Shown here piece by piece: positions 7,843 through 16,964 of a stretch of DNA of 64,000 nt. Both the position numbers and the translations under genes were made by a program. A model generated the notes under the pieces. The model saw nothing but the letters and a program-made list of their open reading frames with translations, did no database searches and was not told the origin of the DNA. Location of the stretch: the NCBI RefSeq assembly GCF_027944115.1, contig NZ_JAPJZI010000001.1, forward strand, positions 2,108,001 through 2,172,000, read 5' to 3'. Origin of the DNA: Hoeflea prorocentri. Lineage in GTDB: Bacteria > Pseudomonadota > Alphaproteobacteria > Rhizobiales > Rhizobiaceae. Each line of letters begins with the position of its first letter. Position 1 is the first letter of the stretch.

Positions 7843-8942
7843 ACCTGTGGCTGCTGCTGCGTGGCGCAATGGATCCCGCCACCCGTTTCACCGATGGGGT
7901 CGATGTCGAGCATGACGACCTCCCTGTCTGGATAGAGCTGGCCAAGAATACGCCGGGCCTCGCTGTCGGTCTCTGCATCGCCGAACTGTGCTGCAACAAT
8001 CGCACCGTTGCAGACATAATAATTGACATAGGACGCGACAAAGTCCGCTGATTTGACACGTGTGCGTTCGGGTTCCGGTATAACCGTTATGTCGAGATGG
8101 CGGCCGGACGCATCCGTAGCGGAACGCAAGATATCGTAGGTCTGGAAGGCGGCAGCGGACCATGGTTCGTCCGGGTCCAGAGTTTTCGGCAGCTGAATCA
8201 GGATCATCCCCGGAGCGACGAAGCGGGCAAGGGAATCTATATGATAGTCCGTGATGTCAGCGCCCGCGATACCCGGCGCCCAGATCATCTTTTCGGCGCC
8301 CAGCGCTTGGAGCAGGTCGTGTTCGACCTTCTGGCGGCTGACAGAATTCCGGTTCGGATTCACCCAACTGCTCTCATGGGCGATCAGCGTGCCCTCGCCA
8401 TCAGCTTCCAGGCCGCCAAGTTCCCCGACAACCGGGTTGTCAAAGATATGCAGGCCGAGGCGGGCGGCGACCCGTTCGGCAACCTTCGCATCATTGTTGT
8501 GGACCTGCTTGTTTCCCCAGCCGTTGAAATTGAGCTGTGTTACGGCCAGACCACCCCTGCCGTCCGTCAGGAATACAGGACCTGAATCCCTGCACCACAG
8601 ATCGTCTGTTGCTATCGGCCAGATTTCCACGTCAGAGCTCAGATACCGGCGGGCGGCATTTTCCTGCGATGCATCCATCAAAAGGACAACCGGTTCGAAT
8701 GCTGAAATTGTGTTGGCTATCTCTGCGATGGATTCCTGCAACATGCGCAGAAACACCGGATCGCTGTGCACCGTTCTGTTGGACGGCCACTGCATGAAGG
8801 TGCGCAGGTGAGGATGCGCTTCCTCCGGAAAATAATATCCATTCTCCCGGGCAGATCCTTGCATTGCGGCAGTTCCTTGTGATGACAACAGTGTGGCCGC
8901 CGATATGGCGCCCGCTCTAAGCAAACTGCGTCTTGTGATCAT
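7839..8942 (-). CDS. Agmatine deiminase family protein (peptidylarginine deiminase-like), Tat-exported
   Basis: 367 residues from the ATG at 8940-8942, preceded by AAGGTGG. The N-terminus MITRRSLLRAGAISAATLL is a twin-arginine signal, so the protein should act in the periplasm. The mature part is a pentein-fold guanidino-modifying enzyme. It has WCRDSGPVFL (substrate-binding Asp), NFNGWGNK, GGLEADGEGT, DYHIDS (catalytic His) and, at the end, GGGIHCATQQQP with the nucleophile C359. The family hydrolyses agmatine to N-carbamoylputrescine or deiminates arginine residues. Most bacterial agmatine deiminases are cytoplasmic, so export is notable. It is divergent from the MBL-fold gene, which also carries a Tat-like signal. 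Confidence 0.9.
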   Translation of the reverse strand: MITRRSLLRAGAISAATLLSSQGTAAMQGSARENGYYFPEEAHPHLRTFMQWPSNRTVHSDPVFLRMLQESIAEIANTISAFEPVVLLMDASQENAARRYLSSDVEIWPIATDDLWCRDSGPVFLTDGRGGLAVTQLNFNGWGNKQVHNNDAKVAERVAARLGLHIFDNPVVGELGGLEADGEGTLIAHESSWVNPNRNSVSRQKVEHDLLQALGAEKMIWAPGIAGADITDYHIDSLARFVAPGMILIQLPKTLDPDEPWSAAAFQTYDILRSATDASGRHLDITVIPEPERTRVKSADFVASYVNYYVCNGAIVAAQFGDAETDSEARRILGQLYPDREVVMLDIDPIGETGGGIHCATQQQPQV

Positions 8943-9059
8943 ATGCCCACCTTTCAGCAAAGCCGGCGGCACTCGGTCTTGCCGCCGGGCGTGACCGCGC
9001 TACCTGCACATCTGGATGCTCTGGCCAACCAATATAATAGCATTTTGAAAGGGAACAGT

Positions 9060-10010
9060 ATGTCTGAAGTCATCATCACACGGCGTTCGGCGCTCATCGG
9101 CGGCGCGGCACTGCCACTCGCAGCCAGTCTTGCGGCAACTGGTACAGCCAGGGCGGCGGCGCCGATGCAGACCAGCGCCCCACTGCCGTTTGCACGCTTC
9201 AAGGTCGGTGGGTTCGAGGTCAATACGCTTCTTGACGCATCGATGATCCGCGACAACCCGAAAGGCATTTTCGGATTGAATGTGTCGGCGGAAGAATTTG
9301 GGAAAGTATCATCGGACAACTTCATCCCGACCGACAAAACCAGGTTCTTCTTCACGCCGACCGTCATCAATACCGGCAGTGAACTGGTCCTGTTTGACAC
9401 CGGATTGGGTGGCGACAACGGCGGCATCGTGGCAGCCCTCGGAAGCGCCGGCTACACGCCGGACCAGATCGACATCGTGGTCATTACCCATATGCATCCC
9501 GATCACATCGGCGGCCTGATGACGGACACAGGACCGACATTCCCCAACGCGCGTTATGTGACGGGAGAAACGGAATACAATTTCTGGACGACCGAAGGCG
9601 CTGAGGGAGGCGCCGGCCCGCTCGTCGCAAAGAATGTAAAGCCGCTTGCGGAAAAGACGACGTTTATCAAGGACGGTGACACGGTTGTGTCCGGCATCAC
9701 TGCCATGGAAACCTTCGGCCACACTCCCGGACATCTCATTTTCATGATCGAAAGCGAAGGTAGCAGCATGCTGCTCACCGCAGACCTTGCGAACCACTAT
9801 GTGTGGTCGCTTGCCTACCCCGACTGGGAGGTGCTGTTCGACATGAACAAGGAAGCCGCGGCAGCGCAACGCCGCAAGATATTGGGCATGTTGGCAACGG
9901 ACAAAATTCCGTTTGTCGGCTACCACATGCCCTTCCCGGCCCTCGGCTATGTCGAGACGCGGGGCAACGGCTTCCGCTACGTGCCGGCGTCCTACCAACT
10001 GCAACTCTGA
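9060..10010 (+). CDS. MBL-fold metallohydrolase with Tat-like signal
   Basis: 316 residues from the ATG at 9060, with AAAGGGA upstream; the longer open frame starts inside the divergent promoter region. The signal MSEVIITRRSALIGGAALPLAASLAATGTARAAAP, here running to about residue 35, carries an RR motif and an AxA cleavage site. The metallo-beta-lactamase fold shows THMHPDHIGG with H144, H146, D148 and H149 as the dinuclear zinc site. Later motifs are GHTPGHLIF and TADLANH. It resembles the lactonase/quorum-quenching-like and alkyl-hydrolase-like subgroup of this superfamily, but the substrate cannot be assigned. A hairpin follows the gene. Confidence 0.88.
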   Translation: MSEVIITRRSALIGGAALPLAASLAATGTARAAAPMQTSAPLPFARFKVGGFEVNTLLDASMIRDNPKGIFGLNVSAEEFGKVSSDNFIPTDKTRFFFTPTVINTGSELVLFDTGLGGDNGGIVAALGSAGYTPDQIDIVVITHMHPDHIGGLMTDTGPTFPNARYVTGETEYNFWTTEGAEGGAGPLVAKNVKPLAEKTTFIKDGDTVVSGITAMETFGHTPGHLIFMIESEGSSMLLTADLANHYVWSLAYPDWEVLFDMNKEAAAAQRRKILGMLATDKIPFVGYHMPFPALGYVETRGNGFRYVPASYQLQL

Positions 10011-10023
10011 CATAATGACCGAC

Positions 10024-10048
10024 CGGAGGGGCCGGTTCCGCCCCTCCG
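10024..10048 (+). terminator. Terminator-like hairpin after the MBL-fold gene
   Basis: Perfect 9-bp stem CGGAGGGGC / GCCCCTCCG with a 7-base loop, 13 bp after the stop codon, followed by a short pyrimidine-rich tract (CTCTTGCTTCC). There is no continuous T-run. Confidence 0.5.
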
Positions 10049-10147
10049 CTCTTGCTTCCGATCCGGCAATCTGTTGACGGTGCGTAACCGGCGAGGCCGT
10101 TGAATGCGTGCCTGCGACGCTCATATTGATCCGAAAGGAGACTGACG

Positions 10148-11080
10148 ATGAGCTGGAACCCGTCCCTCGACGCGCAATGCCCACAAACAGGCGATGCCGA
10201 CAGCATTGAGACCATTATTGTTCCGCGCGCCCGCGATCTCGGCGGGTTCGAGGTGCGGCGCGCCCTGCCCGCGCCGAGGCGGCAAATGGTCGGGCCATTC
10301 ATCTTCTTCGATCAGATGGGTCCTGCGGAGTTTATCACCGGACAGGGCATCGATGTGCGCCCGCATCCGCATATCGGGCTTGCAACCGTGACCTATCTTT
10401 ACCGGGGCGAGTTTCATCATCGCGATTCCCTTGGGACCGACCAGATGATCTATCCCGGGGAGGTCAATTGGATGATCGCGGGCAATGGCATCACCCATTC
10501 GGAGCGCACCAGCGCGGCGACACGGCAAGCCCCAAGCAGCCTTTTCGGTATTCAAACCTGGGTTGCACTGCCGGATGATGCCGAAGAGACCGATGCCGCA
10601 TTCGAACATCATGGCAAGGGAAACCTGCCGTTGCTGGAAGGTAACGGCAAGACTGTACGCCTGATACTGGGCAATGCGTGGGGCGAGCGCGCGCCGGTCA
10701 AGACATTCACCAACATGTTCTATGCGGATGCCGTGCTTGAAGGCGGGGCGCTTCTGCCCTTGCCCGATGACCATGAAGATCGCGGTATCTATGTGGTTGA
10801 GGGATCCATCGAAGTTGCCGGAGACCGTTTTGAAAGCGGCAAGATGATGGTCTTTCGTCCCGGTGACGCGATCACCGTCAAAGCTGGTGATATGGGCGCG
10901 CGCATCATGCTCCTGGGCGGCGATACGCTCAATGGACCGCGCCATATCTGGTGGAACTTCGTCGCATCTTCAAAGGAGAAGATCGATGCCGCCAAGGAGG
11001 CCTGGGCTCAAGGCGACTGGGCTCACGGCCGGTTCCAGCTTCCGCCCGGCGATACGGACGAGTTTACTCCGTTGCCCTGA
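10148..11080 (+). CDS. Pirin family protein
   Basis: 310 residues, the usual length, with a strong AAGGAG site 8 nt before the ATG. A cupin-fold protein whose N-terminal barrel carries the metal ligands H73, H75 (RPHPHIGLATVTYL), H117 and E119 (GNGITHSERT). The flanking MVGPFIFFDQMGPAEF is the pirin family signature. The C-terminal domain has GGDTLNGPRHIWWNFVASS. Bacterial pirins act as quercetin 2,3-dioxygenases in vitro or as redox-sensitive regulators; the role here is unknown. It probably has its own promoter between 10050 and 10140. Confidence 0.93.
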   Translation: MSWNPSLDAQCPQTGDADSIETIIVPRARDLGGFEVRRALPAPRRQMVGPFIFFDQMGPAEFITGQGIDVRPHPHIGLATVTYLYRGEFHHRDSLGTDQMIYPGEVNWMIAGNGITHSERTSAATRQAPSSLFGIQTWVALPDDAEETDAAFEHHGKGNLPLLEGNGKTVRLILGNAWGERAPVKTFTNMFYADAVLEGGALLPLPDDHEDRGIYVVEGSIEVAGDRFESGKMMVFRPGDAITVKAGDMGARIMLLGGDTLNGPRHIWWNFVASSKEKIDAAKEAWAQGDWAHGRFQLPPGDTDEFTPLP

Positions 11081-11386
11081 ATTCGATTATTCCAAGCATG
11101 CAAGACCGAACGCCGTCGCCGGCGTCCGGTCTCCCCACCGGCGTGATCATGGCGGCGATCACACCGGCTCTCCTGCACGATCCGGCCACGCCGTGATTTG
11201 CCCCAGCGACGTAGCGGATCGTGAAGGTCTATGGCGATGTGTGATGAGCCCCATGCCCGGAAACCTTCGCAAGCGGTTTCAGGCGCCTGCAAAAACAGGC
11301 TCAATGCTCCACCACCCGTTGCTCAGGTCGTTGTTGCACAGTCAAGCTGAATGCCGCCCGAACACGCTAGTGGATATACATCTGAT
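11081..11386. other. Intergenic stretch with one strong hairpin
   Basis: No gene recognised. A 12-bp imperfect hairpin at 11104-11131 (GACCGAACGCCG-TCGC-CGGCGTCCGGTC, one mismatch) starts 23 bp after the pirin stop and probably ends that transcript, though no T-run follows. The rest shows no convincing coding frame or repeat. Confidence 0.5.
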
Positions 11387-11884
11387 TTAAATGTCGGACA
11401 GGATTCGCAACAGGCGTAACAGTTCCTGACGCTCGTCAGGATTGAGCCCGCGGGCGAAAAGGTCCTCACATGCTTCGATCTTCGGCCGCAAACCCTTGAA
11501 CCAGAGTTCTCCGCTTTCTGTCATATGGTAACAGATAACACGCCGGTCTCTGGTCGATGGTGTTACGGCAATCGTGCCGTCGACAAGCAAGGGTTTGAGG
11601 GTTGTTGTGACAACCGACGGGGCAGCACCCACGCCACGGCTGATGCGCGAATGCGAGATACCGGGATTTCGCGAGATGAGTTCCAGGATCATGAACTGCA
11701 GCGATGTAATGCCGTCGCCGTCAAAAACTTCCGCAAACGTCGCCTGGCCCCTGTTGAACGCGTGCCGTAGCAGATGTCCGACAAGATCGTGGAGCATACC
11801 GTGATCGATTTGTGTACCGGGCTGGTCCTTTGTGGCGATCATGTTTGGCTTCAGTCCGTTTACTGGATAAACAATATTTGACAT
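11387..11884 (-). CDS. MarR family transcriptional regulator
   Basis: 165 residues if the first ATG (11882-11884) is used. ATG codons at residue 15 (11840-11842) and residue 30 are alternatives, and none has a strong ribosome site. The winged helix is seen in GITSLQFMILELISRNPGISHSRISRGVGAAPSVVTTTLKPLLVDGTI, followed by the wing TPSTRDRRVICYHMTESG. MarR dimers bind palindromes and are released by small aromatic or oxidising ligands. The gene is divergent from a flavin monooxygenase, and two related palindromes lie at its start, which suggests it represses itself and that neighbour. Confidence 0.9.
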   Translation of the reverse strand: MSNIVYPVNGLKPNMIATKDQPGTQIDHGMLHDLVGHLLRHAFNRGQATFAEVFDGDGITSLQFMILELISRNPGISHSRISRGVGAAPSVVTTTLKPLLVDGTIAVTPSTRDRRVICYHMTESGELWFKGLRPKIEACEDLFARGLNPDERQELLRLLRILSDI

Positions 11885-11901
11885 TCGTTTATCACATAAA
11901 C
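11858..11901. promoter_or_regulatory. Two operator-like palindromes between the MarR and monooxygenase genes
   Basis: GTTTAT-CAC-ATAAAC at 11887-11901 is a perfect 15-bp dyad. GTTTAC-TGG-ATAAAC at 11858-11872 is the same element with one mismatch, starting 29 bp away. The pair lies in and next to the divergent promoter. The second copy falls inside the longest reading of the MarR gene, which favours the start codon at 11840-11842. Confidence 0.55.
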
Positions 11902-11962
11902 TAATTTCAATTCAACAAACGGATGAGCCAACAGAAGGACGGATCACAGATCCGAACAGCCC

Positions 11963-13231
11963 ATGACGGTCTTGATTGCCGGAGCCGGCATTGCCGGGTT
12001 GTCGCTGGCCCTCACCTGCGAACAGATCGGGGTGCCTTTCAAGGTCTTCGAGACAGCAGAAGAGCTAAAGCCGCTCGGTGTCGGGATTAACCTGCAACCG
12101 AATGCGGTTCGCGAGCTCTTCGACCTTGGGCTTGAAGACGATTTGTCCGACATTGGCGTTGCAACCCGCGAATACGGTTTCTTCTCCAAATCCGGCCTTG
12201 AAATCTGGACCGAGCCCCGCGGAAAATGGGCCGGATATCATTGGCCGCAATACTCCGTTCACCGCGGTGCCCTGCAGATGCTGCTTTACCGCAAGCTTGT
12301 CGAACGGGCAGGTCCTGATTGTGTCGAAACCGGCTGGCGGGCCGTCGGCTTCGAGAATACGTCTGAAGGAGCGGTTCTACGACTTGTTTCGACGCGAGAC
12401 GGCGGCGAACGCAGAGAAGCGGCACGTCTGGCCGTTGGTGCGGACGGTATTCACTCGGCCATCAGGGCTCAGATGGAGCCTGATGAAGGCCCGCCAAAAT
12501 GGGCGGGCGCGGTCCTGTGGCGCGCGACAACGAAGACCAAACCGTTCAGGACCGGGGCCAGCATGGCCCTCATCGGACACGCAACGCAGCGCCTCGTCGC
12601 CTATCCGATCTCAAAGCCGGATCCGCAATCGGGCCTTGTCACCGTGAACTGGATCGCGGAACTGACTTTCGATCCGGACGCCGTCTGGAACAAGGAGGAC
12701 TGGAACCGCAAAGCCGATATCGGCGATTTCCTGCCCGCCTTTGCCGACTGGACCTTTGATTGGATCGATGTTCCCGCCCTCATCACCGGCGCCGAGACGG
12801 TCTATGAATATCCAATGGTCGACCGCGACCCGATCGAACGATGGACCGATGGCGCCGTTGCGCTGATGGGCGATGCCGCCCATGCCACCTACCCCGTCGG
12901 CTCAAACGGAGCGAGCCAGGCCATTGTCGATGCCCGCAAGATCGGACGTGCCTTTCTTGATCATGGCGTAACGCCCGAGGCGCTGCTGGCCTATGAAGAT
13001 GAGATATTGCCGGCTACCCGCAATATCATTCTGACCAACCGTGGCAGCGGACCGGATGCGGTCCTGCAGATGATCGAAGATCGGTGCGGCGGCTCCTTTG
13101 ACCGGATCGAGGATGTCGCCAGCCATGCCGAGTTGGCCAGCCATGCGGAGAAGTACAAGAAGATTGCCGGCTTCAGCGTTGATGAGTTGAACGCCCTGCC
13201 TGTAACAATTCCGGATGGCGCGCGCGTGTGA
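11963..13231 (+). CDS. FAD-dependent monooxygenase (PhzS/hydroxybenzoate hydroxylase-like)
   Basis: 422 residues. The class A flavoprotein monooxygenase fold is shown by the N-terminal Rossmann motif LIAGAGIAGLS (GxGxxG, residues 7-12), a central sheet segment AVGADGIHSAIR (the DG motif), and GDAAHATYPVGSNGASQAIVDA (the GD motif that binds FAD ribityl). Such enzymes hydroxylate aromatic or quinone-like rings using NAD(P)H and oxygen in the cytoplasm. The fit is closest to the PhzS-like subgroup in alphaproteobacteria, by eye. Divergent from the MarR gene, which probably controls it. Confidence 0.88.
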   Translation: MTVLIAGAGIAGLSLALTCEQIGVPFKVFETAEELKPLGVGINLQPNAVRELFDLGLEDDLSDIGVATREYGFFSKSGLEIWTEPRGKWAGYHWPQYSVHRGALQMLLYRKLVERAGPDCVETGWRAVGFENTSEGAVLRLVSTRDGGERREAARLAVGADGIHSAIRAQMEPDEGPPKWAGAVLWRATTKTKPFRTGASMALIGHATQRLVAYPISKPDPQSGLVTVNWIAELTFDPDAVWNKEDWNRKADIGDFLPAFADWTFDWIDVPALITGAETVYEYPMVDRDPIERWTDGAVALMGDAAHATYPVGSNGASQAIVDARKIGRAFLDHGVTPEALLAYEDEILPATRNIILTNRGSGPDAVLQMIEDRCGGSFDRIEDVASHAELASHAEKYKKIAGFSVDELNALPVTIPDGARV

Positions 13232-13436
13232 GACGCGGCAAATCGCATTGCGGGATTTTATTTAGCTGTGCAATCATACCAATACGTCCGCAGGCACGTC
13301 TCGCCCACCCGTGTGTGCTTGCACCAATGGAAAAGACAATTTGAGGCGCAGTGCGCTCGCGAATGCACCAAGATTTCCGCCGGCGAACATCAACACCGGT
13401 GAGCACCGGCAGGCAGCAAGCACAGGAAACGCAACA

Positions 13437-15464
13437 ATGAAGCAGATCAAAGCCACCGCACGCATATGCATCTCATTTGCCGTCCTCGTCTTTGCGTTAC
13501 CCCTCACCCAGCACGCCAATGCTCAAAGTCAATGGACCCCTGAACTCAGCCTTCAGGTGAAGCGGCTGTCGGACCTGTCGTTCTCACCCGACAACAAAAG
13601 CTTGCTCTACGGAATAAACTCCGTTGATCTGGATGGCGATATTTACCTGACCGAGTTCGTTGTCTCGGACCTTTCGGGGAAAAACATCCGCACGCTTTTG
13701 GCCCCCTCTGCACACATCTCCAGTGCCCAATGGTCCGCCGACGGTAAAACGGTCGCCTATCTGTCCTCTGAATCCGGTGTGAACAATATCTGGATGATTG
13801 ACGCCGGGGGCGGAAAAGGCAGGCGGATAACCGATGTGAAAAACGACATATCGAGTTTTCAATGGGCGCCGGATTCTCAATCCATTGCATTTGTCATGAC
13901 CGACCCGGATTTCAACGCACCGGATGTTCAGGATCCAGAAATCTTTAACAAGAACCGCCTTTGGCAACTCAAGCTGGATGATGCCAGAACGGGTGGGCAG
14001 ATCATAAATCTGACAAAAGATCAGGACTTTACTGTCAGCGACTGGGCAGGCAGCTGGGCGTATGATTGGTCCGCCGACAGCCGGAAAATTGTGTTTGCCT
14101 ATCAGGATGATCCGGGGCTTGATGCATGGACAAAGGCGCAGCTCGCCGTTGTGGAGACCGACACCGGGAGCCTGACCAAAATCGCTACGGAAAATGACCG
14201 GTGGAAGTATTTTCCGAAGTTCTCTCCCGATGGCAAGTGGATTGTCTTCATTAATGCGCCCGGCGCGTTCAAGTGGTCGTTCCTTTGGGATATGAAACTT
14301 GTTCCCGCCGATGGCGGAAGCATGATCAGCCTCGCCAGCTCAAACCGCCGCTTGCCATTTCCGTGGCAATGGGCGTCAGATTCCAAGAGTATCTATTACG
14401 TCGAGAATGATCGCGCGACTTACTCGTTCTTCAGCATGCCGGTCGACGGTGGGGCACCCGAAAGGGTTTTCGGTTCACCAAGCGATCTCGATGTCCCGGG
14501 GCTGAACACCTACCTCGTGTCCTCCTTTGTCGATGTCAGTTCAGACAATGAGAAAGTCGCCATCATTGGCCAGACCTACAACAAGCCGCCGGAGATATAT
14601 GTCAGCGACCTCAAGCCCTTTTCGCCGGAGAAAGCAAGCGACGCCAACGCCGCGTTTTATGATGTGCCGATTGGAAAGACGCAACTGATTGAATGGCATT
14701 CGCTGGACAATACAAAGGTCGAGGGAATTTTCACCTATCCGCAGAACTTCGTTGACGGACAAAGATACCCTCTGGTCGTCCAACTCCATGGCGGACCGAA
14801 TGGCGCAGACTTTAACGAGTACCTGCCGCTGATGAAGTTTTTCTCGACGGCGGCTTATTCAGCAAAAGACTATTTTGTCTTGCGTATAAACTATCGGGGC
14901 TCACTTGGGTACGGCAAGAAATTCCGGGAGGACCTCATCGGCAAGTTCGGTGTTGTGGATATCCAGGACATCATGTCCGGCGTTGCGCATACGATCAATC
15001 TGGGGCTTGTCGATCCCGAACAGCTTTTTGTTATCGGCCAAAGCAATGGCGGCACGCTGACAAGCTGGATCATCACACAGACTGATATGTTCAAGGCCGC
15101 CTGCCCGATCGCAGGCGAAACGGATTACATCAGCCTGGAGGGAACAAACGGGTATTTTCAGACAAGCTGGTATCTGGGCGGCAGCTTTACGGACAATCTG
15201 CAGCGTTTCCTGGAACGCTCACCGATTTTTCATGTCAAGAACGTGCGAACTCCGACACTGGTCCAGGGAGGCCTGCTCGATGACAACGTTCCCCACACGC
15301 AGTTGCAGGAATTCTACCGGGCGCTGAAAAGGGTCGGCGTTGACGCCCATCTGGTTGGATATCCGGGATCGGACCATGATGAATACCCACCGAAGCTTTA
15401 TCTCAGGCTGCTTCAGTCATGCCTGGAATGGACGGACCGGCACAGGGCATCAGCCGGAAAGTAG
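13437..15464 (+). CDS. S9 family serine peptidase (prolyl oligopeptidase/acylaminoacyl-peptidase type)
   Basis: 675 residues from the ATG at 13437 (AGGAA upstream); the open frame begins 42 codons earlier but the signal peptide starts here. Sec signal MKQIKATARICISFAVLVFALPLTQHANA predicts periplasmic location. Residues of about 40-420 form a TolB/WD-like beta-propeller with repeated segments such as FSPDNKSLLYG, WSADGKTVAYLS and FSPDGKWIVF. The C-terminal alpha/beta-hydrolase domain has nucleophile S536 in IGQSNGG, acid D615/D616 in LLDDNVP and H647 in GSDHDEYP. Such enzymes cleave short peptides. It overlaps the converging matB stop by 15 bp. Confidence 0.92.
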   Translation: MKQIKATARICISFAVLVFALPLTQHANAQSQWTPELSLQVKRLSDLSFSPDNKSLLYGINSVDLDGDIYLTEFVVSDLSGKNIRTLLAPSAHISSAQWSADGKTVAYLSSESGVNNIWMIDAGGGKGRRITDVKNDISSFQWAPDSQSIAFVMTDPDFNAPDVQDPEIFNKNRLWQLKLDDARTGGQIINLTKDQDFTVSDWAGSWAYDWSADSRKIVFAYQDDPGLDAWTKAQLAVVETDTGSLTKIATENDRWKYFPKFSPDGKWIVFINAPGAFKWSFLWDMKLVPADGGSMISLASSNRRLPFPWQWASDSKSIYYVENDRATYSFFSMPVDGGAPERVFGSPSDLDVPGLNTYLVSSFVDVSSDNEKVAIIGQTYNKPPEIYVSDLKPFSPEKASDANAAFYDVPIGKTQLIEWHSLDNTKVEGIFTYPQNFVDGQRYPLVVQLHGGPNGADFNEYLPLMKFFSTAAYSAKDYFVLRINYRGSLGYGKKFREDLIGKFGVVDIQDIMSGVAHTINLGLVDPEQLFVIGQSNGGTLTSWIITQTDMFKAACPIAGETDYISLEGTNGYFQTSWYLGGSFTDNLQRFLERSPIFHVKNVRTPTLVQGGLLDDNVPHTQLQEFYRALKRVGVDAHLVGYPGSDHDEYPPKLYLRLLQSCLEWTDRHRASAGK

Positions 15465-16964
15465 ATCACCGAACTTTTCGCGCAACACGTTCTTCTGCAC
15501 TTTGCCCATGGTGTTACGCGGCAGTTCGTCGACAATGACCAGCCTCTTGGGCTGCTTGAAGCGGGCAATCTGTCCATCGATGGCGGCCATGATCTCTTCT
15601 GCAGCGAGGTCGCGCCCCCGTTCCGGCACAACAAGGCCGATGACGCCCTCGCCGAAATCGGGATGCGGTACGCCGATCACCGCCGATTCCAGGACGCCGT
15701 CCTGTTCATCAAGCAGGAGTTCGATTTCTTTCGGGTAGATATTGTAGCCGCCGGAGATGATCAAATCCTTCTGGCGGCCGACAATGTGCACATAGCCGTC
15801 CTCATCGACCCGGCCGAGATCGCCCGTAATGAAAAACCCGTCATCGCGGAATTCCTCTTTCGTCTTTTCAGGCATCTGCCAATAGCCCACAAAGACGTTC
15901 GGTCCGCGCACCTCGATCACGCCAATTTCGCCGGTGGCAACAGGCTTGCCACTTTCCGGGTCAGCAACGCGCAGTTCGACACCTGGCAGCGGAAAACCAA
16001 CGGTTCCTGCCCGGCGCTCGCCATCGTACGGATTGGACGTGTTCATATTGGTCTCGGTCATGCCGTAACGCTCGAGAATGCGATGTCCCGTGCGGCCTTC
16101 GAAAGCGATATGCGTTTCGGCGAGCAACGGCGCGCTGCCCGAAACGAAAAGGCGCACATGCGAGGCCAGTTCTCCGGTGAAACGCCCGTCATCCAGCAAG
16201 CGCGTGTAGAATGTCGGCACGCCCATCATCGACGTGGACTTCGGAAGATGTTCCACCAGATCATCGACGTTGAAGGCGGGCAGGAAGATAACCTGACAGC
16301 CGGCAAGCAGGCTGACATTCATGGCCACAAACAGGCCATGGGTGTGAAAGATCGGCAGCGCATGGAGCAGCACGTCTTTTGAGGTGAAGTGCCAAAAATC
16401 CACCAGGGTTTGCGCGTTCGACAAAAGATTATTCTGGGTGAGCATTGCGCCCTTCGAGCGACCGGTCGTGCCCGATGTGTAAAGCAGAGCCGCCAGATCG
16501 TCCCCGCTCCGCTCAACCGTTACGAACTCAACCGATTTTTCTTTCGCAGCCTGAGCAAAGCTTCCACTTCCATCGGCATTCAGCGTCATCAGCGATGCAC
16601 CGGTTTTGGCAGCGATAGGCGCAAGCGCTCCGGCAGCGCCGTCGTCGCACAAAAGCAGCTTCGCACCGGAATCATGCAGAAAATATTCAATTTCCGCTGG
16701 GGTGTAGGCGGTGTTGAGCGGCAGGAAGACGACACCAGCGCTTACGCAGGCAGCGTATACGGCAAAGGCCTGCGGCGATTTTGCGACCTGTAAAGCGAGG
16801 CGATCACCGGGCTCAAGGCCGGCATCACGGATCGCGTTGGCGAAGGTTCCGGCCATAAGCAAGAACGCCTCGTATGTGATTGCGCTGCCGTTTTTCAGGT
16901 GAAGGAAAGTGCCGGAATTGCCACGATGGGGCGCAAAGAGGGAATCATAGAGCGGGTTAGCCAT
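15450..16964 (-). CDS. matB: Malonyl-CoA synthetase
   Basis: 504 residues, the length of rhizobial MatB. The start ATG at 16962-16964 lies inside the last codons of matA, so the genes are translationally coupled. ANL-superfamily adenylating enzyme: AMP-binding motif LLYTSGTTGRSKG near residues 161-172, GYGMTE-type motif as ERYGMTETNM, hinge GDLGRVDEDGYVHIVGRQKD, and the C-terminal catalytic lysine in NTMGKVQKN. It joins malonate and CoA with ATP, supplying malonyl-CoA to MatA or to biosynthesis in the cytoplasm. Operon matA-matB under MatR. Confidence 0.93.
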   Translation of the reverse strand: MANPLYDSLFAPHRGNSGTFLHLKNGSAITYEAFLLMAGTFANAIRDAGLEPGDRLALQVAKSPQAFAVYAACVSAGVVFLPLNTAYTPAEIEYFLHDSGAKLLLCDDGAAGALAPIAAKTGASLMTLNADGSGSFAQAAKEKSVEFVTVERSGDDLAALLYTSGTTGRSKGAMLTQNNLLSNAQTLVDFWHFTSKDVLLHALPIFHTHGLFVAMNVSLLAGCQVIFLPAFNVDDLVEHLPKSTSMMGVPTFYTRLLDDGRFTGELASHVRLFVSGSAPLLAETHIAFEGRTGHRILERYGMTETNMNTSNPYDGERRAGTVGFPLPGVELRVADPESGKPVATGEIGVIEVRGPNVFVGYWQMPEKTKEEFRDDGFFITGDLGRVDEDGYVHIVGRQKDLIISGGYNIYPKEIELLLDEQDGVLESAVIGVPHPDFGEGVIGLVVPERGRDLAAEEIMAAIDGQIARFKQPKRLVIVDELPRNTMGKVQKNVLREKFGDLLSG

